37,778 nt of DNA, from positions 1-37,778 of the forward strand of contig JAUZOA010000052.1 in NCBI GenBank assembly GCA_030706685.1, given 5' to 3'. Shown in pieces: positions 26,802 to 34,906 of the stretch. The DNA comes from Bacteroidota bacterium. GTDB taxonomy: Bacteria > Bacteroidota > Bacteroidia > Chitinophagales > Chitinophagaceae. A program made the position numbers and the translations under genes. The notes beneath the pieces are model-generated. The model ran no database searches and was not told the DNA's origin. It worked only from the letters and a program-made list of their open reading frames with translations. Numbering within the stretch: the stretch's first letter is position 1; each line of letters begins with the position of its first letter.

Positions 26802-28334
26802 CTATTCATCGGTTCCATAAATCGCCCCATCGCTGAATTGTTTTAACAATTTCATTTTTTTTGTTTGGGTAATAAAATCCAGGCCCACCAGGTCGGGATT
26901 ATCCCCGTCATCAAACCAAACCACATAACAATGAGGATCCTTTAAAAATTCCAGCACCGCCTTTTTTAATTCTTTGTGAGGCAAAAATTTTCCCTGTCTC
27001 CCGGTGAAAAAATAAACAGCATCATTGGCATTGGAATAGATCGTATAATCTTTCTGAAAGGGAAGCGAATCTTTCTGAATAAATTGTACTGTTTCTGAAT
27101 ACTTCCATTGATCTTCTGTATAACCCGGTATTCCCGCGTCTTTAATACCATCCCATGTCTCGTAATCCGCTGCAAGCTGGTTGTATTGAAAGCCTGTGAA
27201 AATGATCACTCCTGCAACCAATAGCCATTTCTTTTTTGCAGTGTTATGAGATGAAGAGACGACCCAATTGCTGCAAATCCACAATAATGGAATAAAAACA
27301 GGAGATAAAAACCTGCTGTCCAAAGTTTCAAACCGGGATAGGCTGGCGATCACGACCATAAACAATAAATAGAGTAATGAAAAGGCTGCAGCCATATCTT
27401 CAATACCTGTTAATCGCCGGTTGCGCAAAAATCGTTTCCCGCACAGCCATGCAAGACCTGCCATTAAAAAAATCGCCATCACACCTGCCCCCGTATAATG
27501 TCCGCGCAGAAAAAATAGCCAGTCATAAAACACAGAACCGGCATCATGAATATTGACACCTAAAGACGTGATTGATTTTTCCCGCGCACCGGTAGCTGTT
27601 CCGCTTACAGCATAGTTCCTGGCAAGATTAATGATCAGCAACAAAGAACTTATTACCGAGTAGATGACTGCATCTGTTAGCTTTCGTCTCCATGAAAGTT
27701 TCATATCCAGCAGTAATAATATTCCGCCTGTGGCTATGATTGTAACCCCTGCATAACGTGTTACCGAGGCGAACGAGACAATCACCGCCGCAGCAATCAA
27801 TGCCTGGCGGGAATAAGATTGAAAATACCTATGCAAGGATATCAAAAAAAGCAGGAGCAATGGCAGGAAAAGCGTTTCCGACCATAGCATTGAATACACT
27901 TCGAGTAAGCAGGGACTTACAACGATGCAAGTCAGTAGGGCTATTTTATACCATTTTGACCGGTATAAAAATTGCTCCATGATAAGCCCTGATAAATAAA
28001 TAACGATTGCGAAAAGCAGGCCATTCAGAACAGGGGCGAATAACAATGGTTTTAACCCGGTCAACCACATAACCGCACTGAGAAAGAAAGGATAGAAAGC
28101 CGGGAAATCTACAAGGGCGTTGTGTGTGAAATCCGCCAGTTTGCCATTGGCTCCCAGGTTTTCAGCAGTAGTCAGGTAAACAACCCCATCCGGCTCAATA
28201 CCGATACCACCATGGCGGGTAAACAAAAAGATAATGAAAAAGCCTGCAGTAGCGGCTAATAAACTATCTATATTCTTCTTGAATGATGAAAAAAGAAGCA
28301 TGGTGCTGCAGGTCTTGAAACTAAGATGATGCAA
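26802..28334 (-). CDS. multi-pass membrane glycosyltransferase (GT39/PMT-like, ArnT superfamily)
   Basis: The 510-residue product has about ten hydrophobic helices. The acidic motif expected after the first helix is seen in GGIGIEPDGVVYLTTAENL (Glu/Asp around residue 48-51). This layout, with an outside-facing loop, fits dolichyl/undecaprenyl-phosphate-mannose-type transferases that glycosylate lipids or proteins on the periplasmic side. The C-terminal soluble part has FTGRQGKFLPHKEL and VVWFDDGDNPD. The substrate is unknown. An alternative start at 28301 (MLLFSSFKKN) is possible. It stands alone, diverging from the DinB-like gene. Confidence 0.72.
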   Translation of the reverse strand: MHHLSFKTCSTMLLFSSFKKNIDSLLAATAGFFIIFLFTRHGGIGIEPDGVVYLTTAENLGANGKLADFTHNALVDFPAFYPFFLSAVMWLTGLKPLLFAPVLNGLLFAIVIYLSGLIMEQFLYRSKWYKIALLTCIVVSPCLLEVYSMLWSETLFLPLLLLFLISLHRYFQSYSRQALIAAAVIVSFASVTRYAGVTIIATGGILLLLDMKLSWRRKLTDAVIYSVISSLLLIINLARNYAVSGTATGAREKSITSLGVNIHDAGSVFYDWLFFLRGHYTGAGVMAIFLMAGLAWLCGKRFLRNRRLTGIEDMAAAFSLLYLLFMVVIASLSRFETLDSRFLSPVFIPLLWICSNWVVSSSHNTAKKKWLLVAGVIIFTGFQYNQLAADYETWDGIKDAGIPGYTEDQWKYSETVQFIQKDSLPFQKDYTIYSNANDAVYFFTGRQGKFLPHKELKKAVLEFLKDPHCYVVWFDDGDNPDLVGLDFITQTKKMKLLKQFSDGAIYGTDE

Positions 28335-28488
28335 TTTAAAATAAAGTCAACAAGTGAAGACCTCCCAGGGAATAAGTTACGGTTAATAAAGCCGGGTCTG
28401 TGTTTACCGGTTTTGGAGAATAACAGGAAGAAGTCCTTCCCGGTTTATTATAATGAGTAAATTCGCAGGGACTTAAAAAATCATTCCA

Positions 28489-28998
28489 ATGAATAATATT
28501 GCACGGGAATTCGTTGAGCAAAGTATTTCCAGGATAGAAAAAAATACTCCCAAAATAATTAAATGCCTGGGAGAGTTAAGTGAAGAGCAGGTATGGCAGC
28601 GGCCCAATGAGGCCTCTAATAGTGCCGGCAATATATTGCTTCACCTGTGCGGGAATATGAGGCAGTATATCATTTCTGCACTGGGCAATCAGCCGGATAC
28701 CCGGGAAAGAGACAAAGAGTTTTCCACTAACGGTGGGTATAGTAAAGAAGACCTGCAAAACAAACTGGTTTCGACAGTTTCGGAAGTGAAAAACATAATA
28801 AGCGCAGTTGATGAAAACAAGCTGATGAAGGTACACAGCGTACAGGGATTTAATTACTCAGGCGCCGGCATTATTGTTCATGTTACCGAACATTATTCTT
28901 ATCATACCGGCCAGGTCGTTTTTTGGACCAAGCTGCTCACAGGTAATGACCTTGGCTTCTATGCCCATATTGACTTAAATAAGAAAAACAGGAATTGA
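28489..28998 (+). CDS. DinB-like/DUF1572-type four-helix protein
   Basis: The 169-residue protein shows the DinB/YfiT-like metal-binding four-helix pattern: first His in GNILLHLCGNMRQY (after SNSAG) and a His cluster in IIVHVTEHYSYHTGQVVFW near the C-terminus. These histidines would hold a divalent metal. YfiT/DinB relatives act as bacillithiol or mycothiol S-transferases or in stress responses, but this subgroup has no known substrate. It has no signal peptide. It diverges from the GT39-like gene across 154 nt and begins the stress-like cluster. Confidence 0.78.
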   Translation: MNNIAREFVEQSISRIEKNTPKIIKCLGELSEEQVWQRPNEASNSAGNILLHLCGNMRQYIISALGNQPDTRERDKEFSTNGGYSKEDLQNKLVSTVSEVKNIISAVDENKLMKVHSVQGFNYSGAGIIVHVTEHYSYHTGQVVFWTKLLTGNDLGFYAHIDLNKKNRN

Positions 28999-29054
28999 GC
29001 AGGTGGTTTTTACGTTCATCACCTGTAAAAATTGCCCTTTACAGTGCTAAAGAT

Positions 29055-29089
29055 AAACCTCTTACTTCGGCCAATTAAGACTACCTTCA
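29055..29089 (+). promoter_or_regulatory. conserved 35-nt upstream block, copy 1 (small charged protein)
   Basis: The block opens AAACCTCTTACTTCGG and closes AATTAAGACTACCTTCA, ending 32 nt before the ATG. It matches copy 2 at 29393-29427 in 27 of 35 positions, and GATA before it also matches. AAACCT and TAnnTTCA stand 21 nt apart, as in a -35/-10 promoter. Confidence 0.65.
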
Positions 29090-29121
29090 TGGTGGCATAT
29101 TGTAATTAAAATGATTGATGT

Positions 29122-29310
29122 ATGAAAGACACCCCGAAGAATGAACAGGAAAAATCAAACCGTAAACCCGGCGAAACACTCAAAGATAAAATCCACCGGC
29201 ACCTCAATGATATAAACGATATAATTACAGAAGAAGACATCAGGGACAGCCTTACGAACAAAGAATCTCCTGAAAAAGACTCCGCTAAAACAAAAGAAAT
29301 AACGAAATAG
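29122..29310 (+). CDS. 62-residue highly charged protein of unknown function
   Basis: The product is rich in Lys, Glu, Asp and Asn, with no hydrophobic segment, and is probably disordered at both ends with a short helix around HRHLNDINDIITEEDIRDSL. I recognise no family. The case that it is real rests on its own start, a plausible composition, and a 35-nt upstream block shared with the next gene, the sigma factor. It may be a stress or sigma-linked peptide, but no function can be assigned. Confidence 0.55.
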   Translation: MKDTPKNEQEKSNRKPGETLKDKIHRHLNDINDIITEEDIRDSLTNKESPEKDSAKTKEITK

Positions 29311-29392
29311 ATTTATACTAACTTCTCCTTGCCGCAGGTATCTTAACAGCGGCCAACCAGGCTTACTATTCAAACTATCTGTGTTAAATGAT

Positions 29393-29427
29393 AAACCTTT
29401 TACTCTGGTTAATTAAGAGTATATTCA
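29393..29427 (+). promoter_or_regulatory. conserved 35-nt upstream block, copy 2 (sigma factor gene)
   Basis: The block opens AAACCTTTTACTCTGG and closes AATTAAGAGTATATTCA, ending 19 nt before the probable ATG (29447). TACTCT and AGAGTA form an inverted repeat in this copy. The AAACCT / TATATTCA spacing is identical to copy 1. Confidence 0.65.
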
Positions 29428-29446
29428 CACAAACCTACCCATGGGC

Positions 29447-30310
29447 ATGCGCCAGCTAAAGATCAGTCAATCTATTACCAACCGGGATTCACAGAGCCTG
29501 GAAAAATACCTGCAGGAAATCGGTAAAGTAAAAATGATAACTGTTGAAGAAGAAGTGGCTCTTTGCATGCTGATCAAACAAGGCGACCAGGCAGCCATCC
29601 AGCAACTGGTAAAAGCCAACCTCCGGTTTGTAGTATCAGTAGCCAAGCAATACCAGAACCAGGGGCTATCTCTCCCGGACCTGATCAATGAAGGTAATAT
29701 CGGTTTGATCAACTCCGTAACACGTTTTGACAGCAGCCGTGGTTTTAAATTTATTTCTTATGCAGTATGGTGGATACGCCAGGGAATTATTCTTGCCCTC
29801 GCAGAAAATGCAAGGATGATCAGGATGCCCCTCAACAGGGTATCGCTAAGCGGTCGTATTCAAAAAGCCATATCACTGCTGGAACAAAACCTGGAAAGAT
29901 CACCTTCCGAAGAAGAACTTGCCGAGTTAATGAATATGGAAGTCAAAGACATTACCAGCAATATGGCCGCGACCCATCGCCATGTAAGTCTTGATTCTCC
30001 TCTCTCCGATGGCCAGGAGGGCACTTTGCTGGATAGCCTGGTAAGTACAGATACAGAAGCCACCGACAGAAAATTGTTTCACAATGAATCGCTTAAACTT
30101 GAGATTATACGTTCTATGCAACATCTCAGCGCCCGCCAAAAAGAAACACTTTGCTGTTTTTTTGGCATTGGTCTCCGGGAGCCCCTGAGCCTGGAAGAGA
30201 TCGGGAAAAAATTTAATGTCTCATCCGAAAGAATAAGACAAATAAAAGAGAAGGCCATTAAAAAATTACAAACAACTGATAGCAGGGGCAGGTTGCGTTC
30301 CTTCCTGTGA
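29447..30310 (+). CDS. alternative sigma factor of the sigma-70/SigA group
   Basis: The 287-residue protein opens MRQLKISQSITNRDSQ. It carries region 1.2 (YLQEIGKVKMITVEEEV), region 2 (ANLRFVVSVAKQYQNQGLSLP and GFKFISYAVWWIRQGI) and region 4 with LSLEEIGKKFNVSSERIRQIKEKAIKKLQ. Length equals the Bacteroidota primary sigma. Differences from the primary SigA as I recall it (for example ALAENARMIRMPLNRV, and weaker region 3/4 conservation) suggest a group 2 paralogue. I start at M3 of the frame because MGM precedes the conserved MRQLKIS. Its upstream block also precedes the small charged gene, hinting at autoregulation. Confidence 0.88.
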   Translation: MRQLKISQSITNRDSQSLEKYLQEIGKVKMITVEEEVALCMLIKQGDQAAIQQLVKANLRFVVSVAKQYQNQGLSLPDLINEGNIGLINSVTRFDSSRGFKFISYAVWWIRQGIILALAENARMIRMPLNRVSLSGRIQKAISLLEQNLERSPSEEELAELMNMEVKDITSNMAATHRHVSLDSPLSDGQEGTLLDSLVSTDTEATDRKLFHNESLKLEIIRSMQHLSARQKETLCCFFGIGLREPLSLEEIGKKFNVSSERIRQIKEKAIKKLQTTDSRGRLRSFL

Positions 30311-30371
30311 ATATATCTTCTTCGACAGGCTAAAAATTATATTCTTTTAGTACTCAGCCAAGCTATACCTT

Positions 30372-30395
30372 GTCTCTATTGCAAAACACAGAGAC
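30372..30395. terminator. small hairpin between sigma factor and desaturase genes
   Basis: GTCTCT (30372-30377) pairs with AGAGAC (30390-30395) across a 12-nt loop, between convergent genes. No T-run follows on either strand, so it is only a possible terminator. Confidence 0.3.
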
Positions 30396-30416
30396 GATGA
30401 TGGCTGACCAATAGAA

Positions 30417-31172
30417 TTAAGAAAGGGGAACAGGCAGCCTTACCGGCTGATGAATACGTATGATCTTTACCCAGTTGAAAAAACGGATAATGGCGTACGT
30501 AGGATCCAGCTCAAACCAGCGGAAGCCAAAGTTAGTACCTGATGGATTTTTATGGTGGTTATTATGGTAGGCCTCCCCCATCATCAGGATATCCATTTTA
30601 AATAAGTTGGTGGAAGTGTTTTTCATTTTGAAGTTGACCGAGCCATATTTGTGCGCAAACCAGTTGATGATAACACCCTGGAGCGGTACCATTAAAATGT
30701 GAACGGGCAATAATAAAAACCACCAGGCAGACGGGGCAAATAGTATGTAAAACGAAACATACAAAGCGATCCAGCCCAGCCGTGACCAAATGGCGTGCGC
30801 TATCTTATCCAATCCTCTCCAGTCAGGCAAATTTTTCAGGAAACGGGATTCTATTTCCTGCTTTGCTTTATAAATACTGACAGATAATTGGCGCAGATGC
30901 CACATCATAGTAAAAAGATTGCGTTCATTCTGCGGCGAATGAGGGTCTTTATCTGTATCGGTATAGGCATGATGCATACGGTGCATGATGGCATAAACCC
31001 TCGGGCTCACATACGATGACCCCTGCGTGATATACGCGGCAAGAAAAAAGAAACGTTCCCAGAATTTACTCATTGTAAAGGCGCCGTGCGCGGCGTACCT
31101 GTGCTGAAGAAAAGTCTGCATAAAAAGAGACAGGTACCAATGGACTGCTAAAAAGAGCAAAATAATTATCAT
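30417..31172 (-). CDS. acyl-CoA/acyl-lipid desaturase (fatty acid desaturase family)
   Basis: The 251-residue membrane protein has the three His boxes that hold the di-iron centre: H24-RYAA-H29, H64-RMHH68 (HxxHH) with DTDKDPHSP following, and H203-NN-HH207. Layout and length match bacterial delta-9-type desaturases, which introduce a double bond in a fatty acyl chain and need an electron donor. Hydrophobic segments at about 1-20, 41-55 and 135-170 place it in the membrane. It is shorter than the 300-plus residues of the animal enzymes. It diverges from the RNA-binding protein gene. The classic role is keeping membranes fluid in the cold. Confidence 0.87.
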   Translation of the reverse strand: MIIILLFLAVHWYLSLFMQTFLQHRYAAHGAFTMSKFWERFFFLAAYITQGSSYVSPRVYAIMHRMHHAYTDTDKDPHSPQNERNLFTMMWHLRQLSVSIYKAKQEIESRFLKNLPDWRGLDKIAHAIWSRLGWIALYVSFYILFAPSAWWFLLLPVHILMVPLQGVIINWFAHKYGSVNFKMKNTSTNLFKMDILMMGEAYHNNHHKNPSGTNFGFRWFELDPTYAIIRFFNWVKIIRIHQPVRLPVPLS

Positions 31173-31496
31173 TACAAAAGATCACTATTGCTGAATACTG
31201 ACAATACAAGATAGCCTTATTCTTTATCTTTTATCAAGATAATTTGCTATTCACCGTTATTTTAACATTACGAATGTCTTTACTGGCAACCTATTATCTT
31301 TTCGCGTCAAAGATTAATGGCAGGTTACCGATTAATGCTGTATCTTCACGAGGTGATCAAAAGTTCTTCCAACATTCAGTCCGGATCAGTATCAATTCTT
31401 ACTCTTCGACTTAGTAATAGTTAATATCTTCTTTACTTTTTGCTGCGGTTCTTTATCACGGGTATTTTAATTGTTTTATTATTAAATTTATGTTTT
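31173..31496. other. 324-nt divergent regulatory region between desaturase and RRM genes
   Basis: No credible gene is visible. The region is AT-rich and contains TATCTTCA near 31336, which resembles the TAnnTTCA boxes of the sigma-linked blocks, and several partial promoter-like boxes. A long untranslated leader for the RRM gene is likely. No clear operator palindrome was found. Confidence 0.5.
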
Positions 31497-31766
31497 ATGA
31501 ACATGTACGTTTCAAACCTTAGCTTTCACACAGTAGATGATGATTTAAGAAAATTATTCGAACAATTTGGCGCTGTTTCTTCTGCCAAAGTGATCACCGA
31601 CAGGGAAACTGGCAAAAGCCGCGGTTTCGGTTTTGTGGAAATGAACTCCGATGCGGAAGCAAAAGAAGCTATCAAAGGACTCAACAACAAAGAAATTGAA
31701 GGCAGGGCCATGTCTGTTTCTGTAGCCAGGGAAAAAAGCCCCCGGTCAGATAATAAGAGATGGTAA
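31497..31766 (+). CDS. RNA-binding protein with one RRM domain
   Basis: From ATG 31497 the protein has 89 residues, almost exactly one RRM: RNP2 as MYVSNLS and RNP1 as KSRGFGFVEM, with ITDRETGKSRGFG between, and a basic tail (REKSPRSDNKRW). In bacteria such small RRM proteins occur in cyanobacteria and Bacteroidota and often respond to cold, acting on mRNA structure. The upstream in-frame extension MLRFFITGILIVLLL is hydrophobic and not part of the RRM family, so I take the inner ATG. The 3' region contains the 10-bp stem arm at 31782. Confidence 0.9.
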   Translation: MNMYVSNLSFHTVDDDLRKLFEQFGAVSSAKVITDRETGKSRGFGFVEMNSDAEAKEAIKGLNNKEIEGRAMSVSVAREKSPRSDNKRW

Positions 31767-31781
31767 AATAAAACGTTTTAG

Positions 31782-31886
31782 GGAAAGAGGCCGCTCAAAG
31801 GTAAAAGAGATAAGTAATACTCATTTTGTGCAGACCTTGTACTGTGATATTACCATCAATTTTTGAGATGCCTCTTTCCGTTTTTT
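31782..31886 (+). other. long-range RNA stem-loop after the RRM gene, ending in a T-run
   Basis: GGAAAGAGGC (31782-31791) pairs with GCCTCTTTCC (31870-31879), extended by CTCAAA/TTTGAG, and ends at GTTTTTTAAA. Inside lies a second stem, GTAATA-c-TCA (31814-31823) with TGATATTAC (31845-31853). The whole may be an unusually long terminator or a structured leader of the following small gene, whose ATG is 28 nt past the T-run. Confidence 0.55.
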
Positions 31887-31913
31887 AAAAGCCTTTATCC
31901 AATTAATACGTTT

Positions 31914-32204
31914 ATGCCATTCTTAAAAGAAGATCTTTCATTCGATCATTATATCTGGAAAGAAGAAAGGAGCAAGTCAACCTTTAGCGGTCAGCCCAGC
32001 CGTCGTCTTTTTGACCGGTTCGATGGCGACCAGGTACTTTTCATGATTAATTTTTATGGCTCGCTGTCAGACAAGTTTACTATTGAAGAAGGACGGAAGA
32101 TTGAAGAACTGATCATAAATCAATTGCCCGCTGATACCAAAAGCGAAATATCCGTTTTCAACTGGCTCAGGGAAGCTTACGCTCTTCTGACTGAGGCAAA
32201 ATAA
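31914..32204 (+). CDS. hypothetical 96-residue protein
   Basis: I do not recognise a family. From ATG 31914 the product starts MPFLKEDLSFDHYIWKEER and continues with QVLFMINFYGSLSDKFTIEEGRKIEELIINQL. It is a small soluble mixed alpha/beta protein with no signal peptide. The in-frame TTG at 31863 would place the start inside the RNA hairpin, so ATG 31914 is preferred. Its position between the RRM and FAS1 genes suggests a role in the same stress response, but nothing in the sequence shows one. The 263 nt to the next gene contain a TATTCTT/AAGAATA inverted repeat near 32287-32305 and no other gene. Confidence 0.55.
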   Translation: MPFLKEDLSFDHYIWKEERSKSTFSGQPSRRLFDRFDGDQVLFMINFYGSLSDKFTIEEGRKIEELIINQLPADTKSEISVFNWLREAYALLTEAK

Positions 32205-32467
32205 ATCACTGAAGCCGGTTGCTCATTGAAGTGCATCTATTTTTCTCCGCTTACCGCGCCTGTCCTCTCCTTTCACTGAGACCAGTTATTCTTTTCCTAA
32301 GAATACGACGGAATTAAAACAATTTTTATCACCATCACTACGCAGCGATTCAACATGACCGTAATCAATTGTCATTACTGTAATAATTAAATGGGGCAAT
32401 ACGGGAAATAAAAGGTACCTTACAGGTATTGCAGATCATTCTGTCTGCATAAAATCCCCAAAAAAAG

Positions 32468-32884
32468 ATGTCAACGATTTTGCAAATTGCGAATGCAGAC
32501 CGGAACCTCAGTATTTTAATAAAAGGATTGAAAGCTGCGAACCTCGAAACCACATTAGATGGTATAGGTCCTTTCACGATCCTGGCCCCGGTGAATCTTG
32601 CATTCGGAAAATTGGCCGCTCCTGACACTTTTGAAAACCTGGTAAAACAAAGTACGAACAATACAAAGCTCACCGATATCCTGTCTTACCATGTTCTGAG
32701 CGGTAAAAAATTATTGAAAGATTTCAGGGATGGCCAGAAATTAACAACCGTAAACGGGAAAGATGTAAATATTACCATACAAAACGGAGACGTTCATATC
32801 AACGGCGCCAAAATATTGGCGCGTGACAGGCAGGGTTCCAACGGAGTGGTTCATTGCATAGACGCAGTTAATCTTCCTGCATAA
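32468..32884 (+). CDS. fasciclin (FAS1) domain protein
   Basis: The 138-residue product is one FAS1 domain: the H1 box is GIGPFTILAPVNLAF, the YH-type motif SYHVLSGK follows at about 75-83, and H2 is NGVVHCIDAVNLP near the C-terminus. FAS1 domains usually mediate adhesion and are exported, but this one has no signal peptide. Either the start lies elsewhere or the protein is cytosolic. No upstream in-frame extension with a signal is visible. Bacteroidota often carry such short FAS1 proteins. Confidence 0.85.
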   Translation: MSTILQIANADRNLSILIKGLKAANLETTLDGIGPFTILAPVNLAFGKLAAPDTFENLVKQSTNNTKLTDILSYHVLSGKKLLKDFRDGQKLTTVNGKDVNITIQNGDVHINGAKILARDRQGSNGVVHCIDAVNLPA

Positions 32885-32941
32885 CCAATATTCCCTTGTC
32901 CTATATCATTTACTATTCACAACATTCTTAAAACAGGCCGA

Positions 32942-33490
32942 ATGAAAAAAGATACTATCGTACAGTTTGTCTGCTTTATCACCGATATCGGGTTGGATGA
33001 ATTTATGCCCAAATGGGAACGTTATGCTAAAAGGCTGATGAAGGGTAATGCTGAAATGACTTTGCAACAACGGGGAGAAACAAAAACCAGATTCAGGTAT
33101 ATTTCACAACACGTTTGGCCTGACCAGGATTTCCGTTTTACATTTATGAATGAACGGCAGTCAGAGCATTTCCCGGAGCATAATGTAAAAGTTGTGCAGG
33201 CGGGCGGCTACTTGCAGGTGCAGGCAGAAGGACAGCAGCAGGAGGACAACGGGGATCACAAGCTGGTCGCTTTTATCGGCCATAATGAGAATGATATAGA
33301 TTTTTACCGTCGCTTATCCTGCTACCGCTTCCTGAACATTTTCCAGGCCTATTATGAAAGTTGCCTGTATGGATATGTACTCGAATTCATCGTTTCGGAA
33401 ACCGATATTGACGAATTGGTTCAATTGTTGAAGCAAAGATCAGGTGTTGAGACAGGTATTTATAAAGACTGCCTGGTACCGCATGTATAG
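32942..33490 (+). CDS. hypothetical 182-residue cytosolic protein
   Basis: I recognise no domain. There is no signal peptide or membrane helix. Notable segments are GLDEFMPKWERYAKRLMKG, FRYISQHVWPDQDFRFTFM, GGYLQVQAEGQQQEDNGDH and FYRRLSCYRFLNIFQAYY, with a C-terminal helix ELVQLLKQRSGVETGIY. The fold looks mixed alpha/beta. It follows the FAS1 gene by 57 nt in the same direction, so they may form one transcript. It is likely real because of its length and even composition. Downstream, 204 nt hold no recognisable gene before the Crp-like gene. Confidence 0.6.
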   Translation: MKKDTIVQFVCFITDIGLDEFMPKWERYAKRLMKGNAEMTLQQRGETKTRFRYISQHVWPDQDFRFTFMNERQSEHFPEHNVKVVQAGGYLQVQAEGQQQEDNGDHKLVAFIGHNENDIDFYRRLSCYRFLNIFQAYYESCLYGYVLEFIVSETDIDELVQLLKQRSGVETGIYKDCLVPHV

Positions 33491-33694
33491 ACCCGGCGGG
33501 TTATTTCGGTGACCTATAAGCCTGTTCATTACCACTGCCGCCGCAATAAAGTGCTTTCAAAGCAATACTTTTCATTGAAAATATTTCCGGAAGATTTAAG
33601 ATATTTGAACAGTTATCTTACTATCATTCATAGAAAAGCCTTCGCCGCTTTCCGAAAATGTGCTTACGGAGAGTAGCAAAGGTTTATACCCGCA

Positions 33695-34285
33695 ATGAAT
33701 ATGGATCATACAATGTTCGAAAATCTCCTGGCTCATATCAAGAGATATATTTCACTTAGCGATGAAGAAGAAAAAAAACTACTCCCCTATCTTACCTATA
33801 AGGAGCTGAAAAAGAAAGAACATGTCTTAAAGGAAGGAAAAGTTTGTACAGCCAACCATTTTATTATCAAAGGTTGTTTACGTATGTACTCCCTTACTGA
33901 AAACGGCACGGAGCAGATCGTTCAATTTGGTATTGAGAACTGGTGGATCACTGATTATATGAGCCTGGATACACAAAAGCCCGGTCAATTTTCTATACAG
34001 GCCATTGAGCCTTCTGCGATAGTCATTCTCCACAAAAACACCCAGGATGAATTGTTCAGAAAGATCCCAAAATTAGAGCGTTATTTCCGGCTTGTGCTGC
34101 AGAGAGCTTACGCCGCCTCGGTCATGCGGGTAAAATACATCTTTACCGAGTCGGGGGAAGAACGATTTCGCCAGTTCACTAATTCTTTTCCGGAATTCGT
34201 TCAACGGGTACCGCAATATATGCTCGCATCCTACCTTGGCTTTACACCCGAATTCCTGAGCAAGATCAGGGCGAAGAAAAACTGA
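33695..34285 (+). CDS. Crp/Fnr-family transcriptional regulator
   Basis: The 196-residue protein has an N-terminal cyclic-nucleotide-binding-like domain: ITLSD-type start (YISLSDEEEKKLLPYLTYKEL), LKEGKVCTANHFIIKGCLRMY and EQIVQFGIENWW. It has a short C-terminal helix-turn-helix in VPQYMLASYLGFTPEFLSKIRAKKN. The linker helix and the PxYMLASYLG helix match Bacteroidota Crp-like regulators, most of which do not bind cAMP. The family's ligand Arg/Glu pair is not obvious. It precedes the AhpD-like gene, a common pairing in which the regulator controls the oxidoreductase gene. The two starts are 75 nt apart from stop to start. Confidence 0.88.
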   Translation: MNMDHTMFENLLAHIKRYISLSDEEEKKLLPYLTYKELKKKEHVLKEGKVCTANHFIIKGCLRMYSLTENGTEQIVQFGIENWWITDYMSLDTQKPGQFSIQAIEPSAIVILHKNTQDELFRKIPKLERYFRLVLQRAYAASVMRVKYIFTESGEERFRQFTNSFPEFVQRVPQYMLASYLGFTPEFLSKIRAKKN

Positions 34286-34360
34286 TTGCATTTCTTGAAC
34301 AAGTTCAAGTTTTTTCTACCGGCTTCACCAGAGCTTTGTGCCATAAAATCAAAAATAATT

Positions 34361-34801
34361 ATGACAAAGAGAATTAGTATTAAGAAGGTTGATCCTGCTG
34401 CTTACAAAGCCATGTATGCTTTGGAGAATTACGTGGAAGCCAGTAAAGTGACGCCCATTCACCAGGAACTGATCAGGATCCGCGCATCCCAGGTAAATGG
34501 CTGCGCCTATTGTATTGATATGCATACAAAAGATGCAAGAAAGAACGGCGAAACAGAGCAACGGATCTATACTTTGTCCGCCTGGCGGGAAACTCCCTTC
34601 TTTACGGAAGAAGAAAGAGCGATACTGGCCCTGACAGAGGAAGTGACATTAATCAACCAGCAGGTATCGGATGAAACCTATGAAAAGGCGGCAAAATTAC
34701 TCGGCGAAGAATACCTGGCACAGGTAATCATGATAATCATTACCATCAATGCCTGGAACAGGATTGGGATTACTACAAAAATGCAGCCGGCATTGGATTA
34801 A
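34361..34801 (+). CDS. AhpD-like carboxymuconolactone decarboxylase family protein
   Basis: From ATG 34361 the protein is 146 residues. The redox motif is C-A-Y-C in QVNGCAYCIDMHTKDA, followed by the family DARKNGE and LSAWRETPFF. This matches AhpD/CMD proteins, which reduce peroxiredoxin partners or act as hydroperoxide reductases. I rejected the extension to 34286, as it is hydrophobic and unlike the family. The regulator just upstream suggests peroxide-linked control. Whether it has true peroxidase activity is not shown by sequence. Confidence 0.88.
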   Translation: MTKRISIKKVDPAAYKAMYALENYVEASKVTPIHQELIRIRASQVNGCAYCIDMHTKDARKNGETEQRIYTLSAWRETPFFTEEERAILALTEEVTLINQQVSDETYEKAAKLLGEEYLAQVIMIIITINAWNRIGITTKMQPALD

Positions 34802-34906
34802 GCGCTTATATTTTTATATAGCGCAGATACTAAAGTTTTTCTATGATAGAATTTCGCAAACGTTGATATATTTTCTTTGAAGTGATCCTGTTATTACAAA
34901 TAAATA

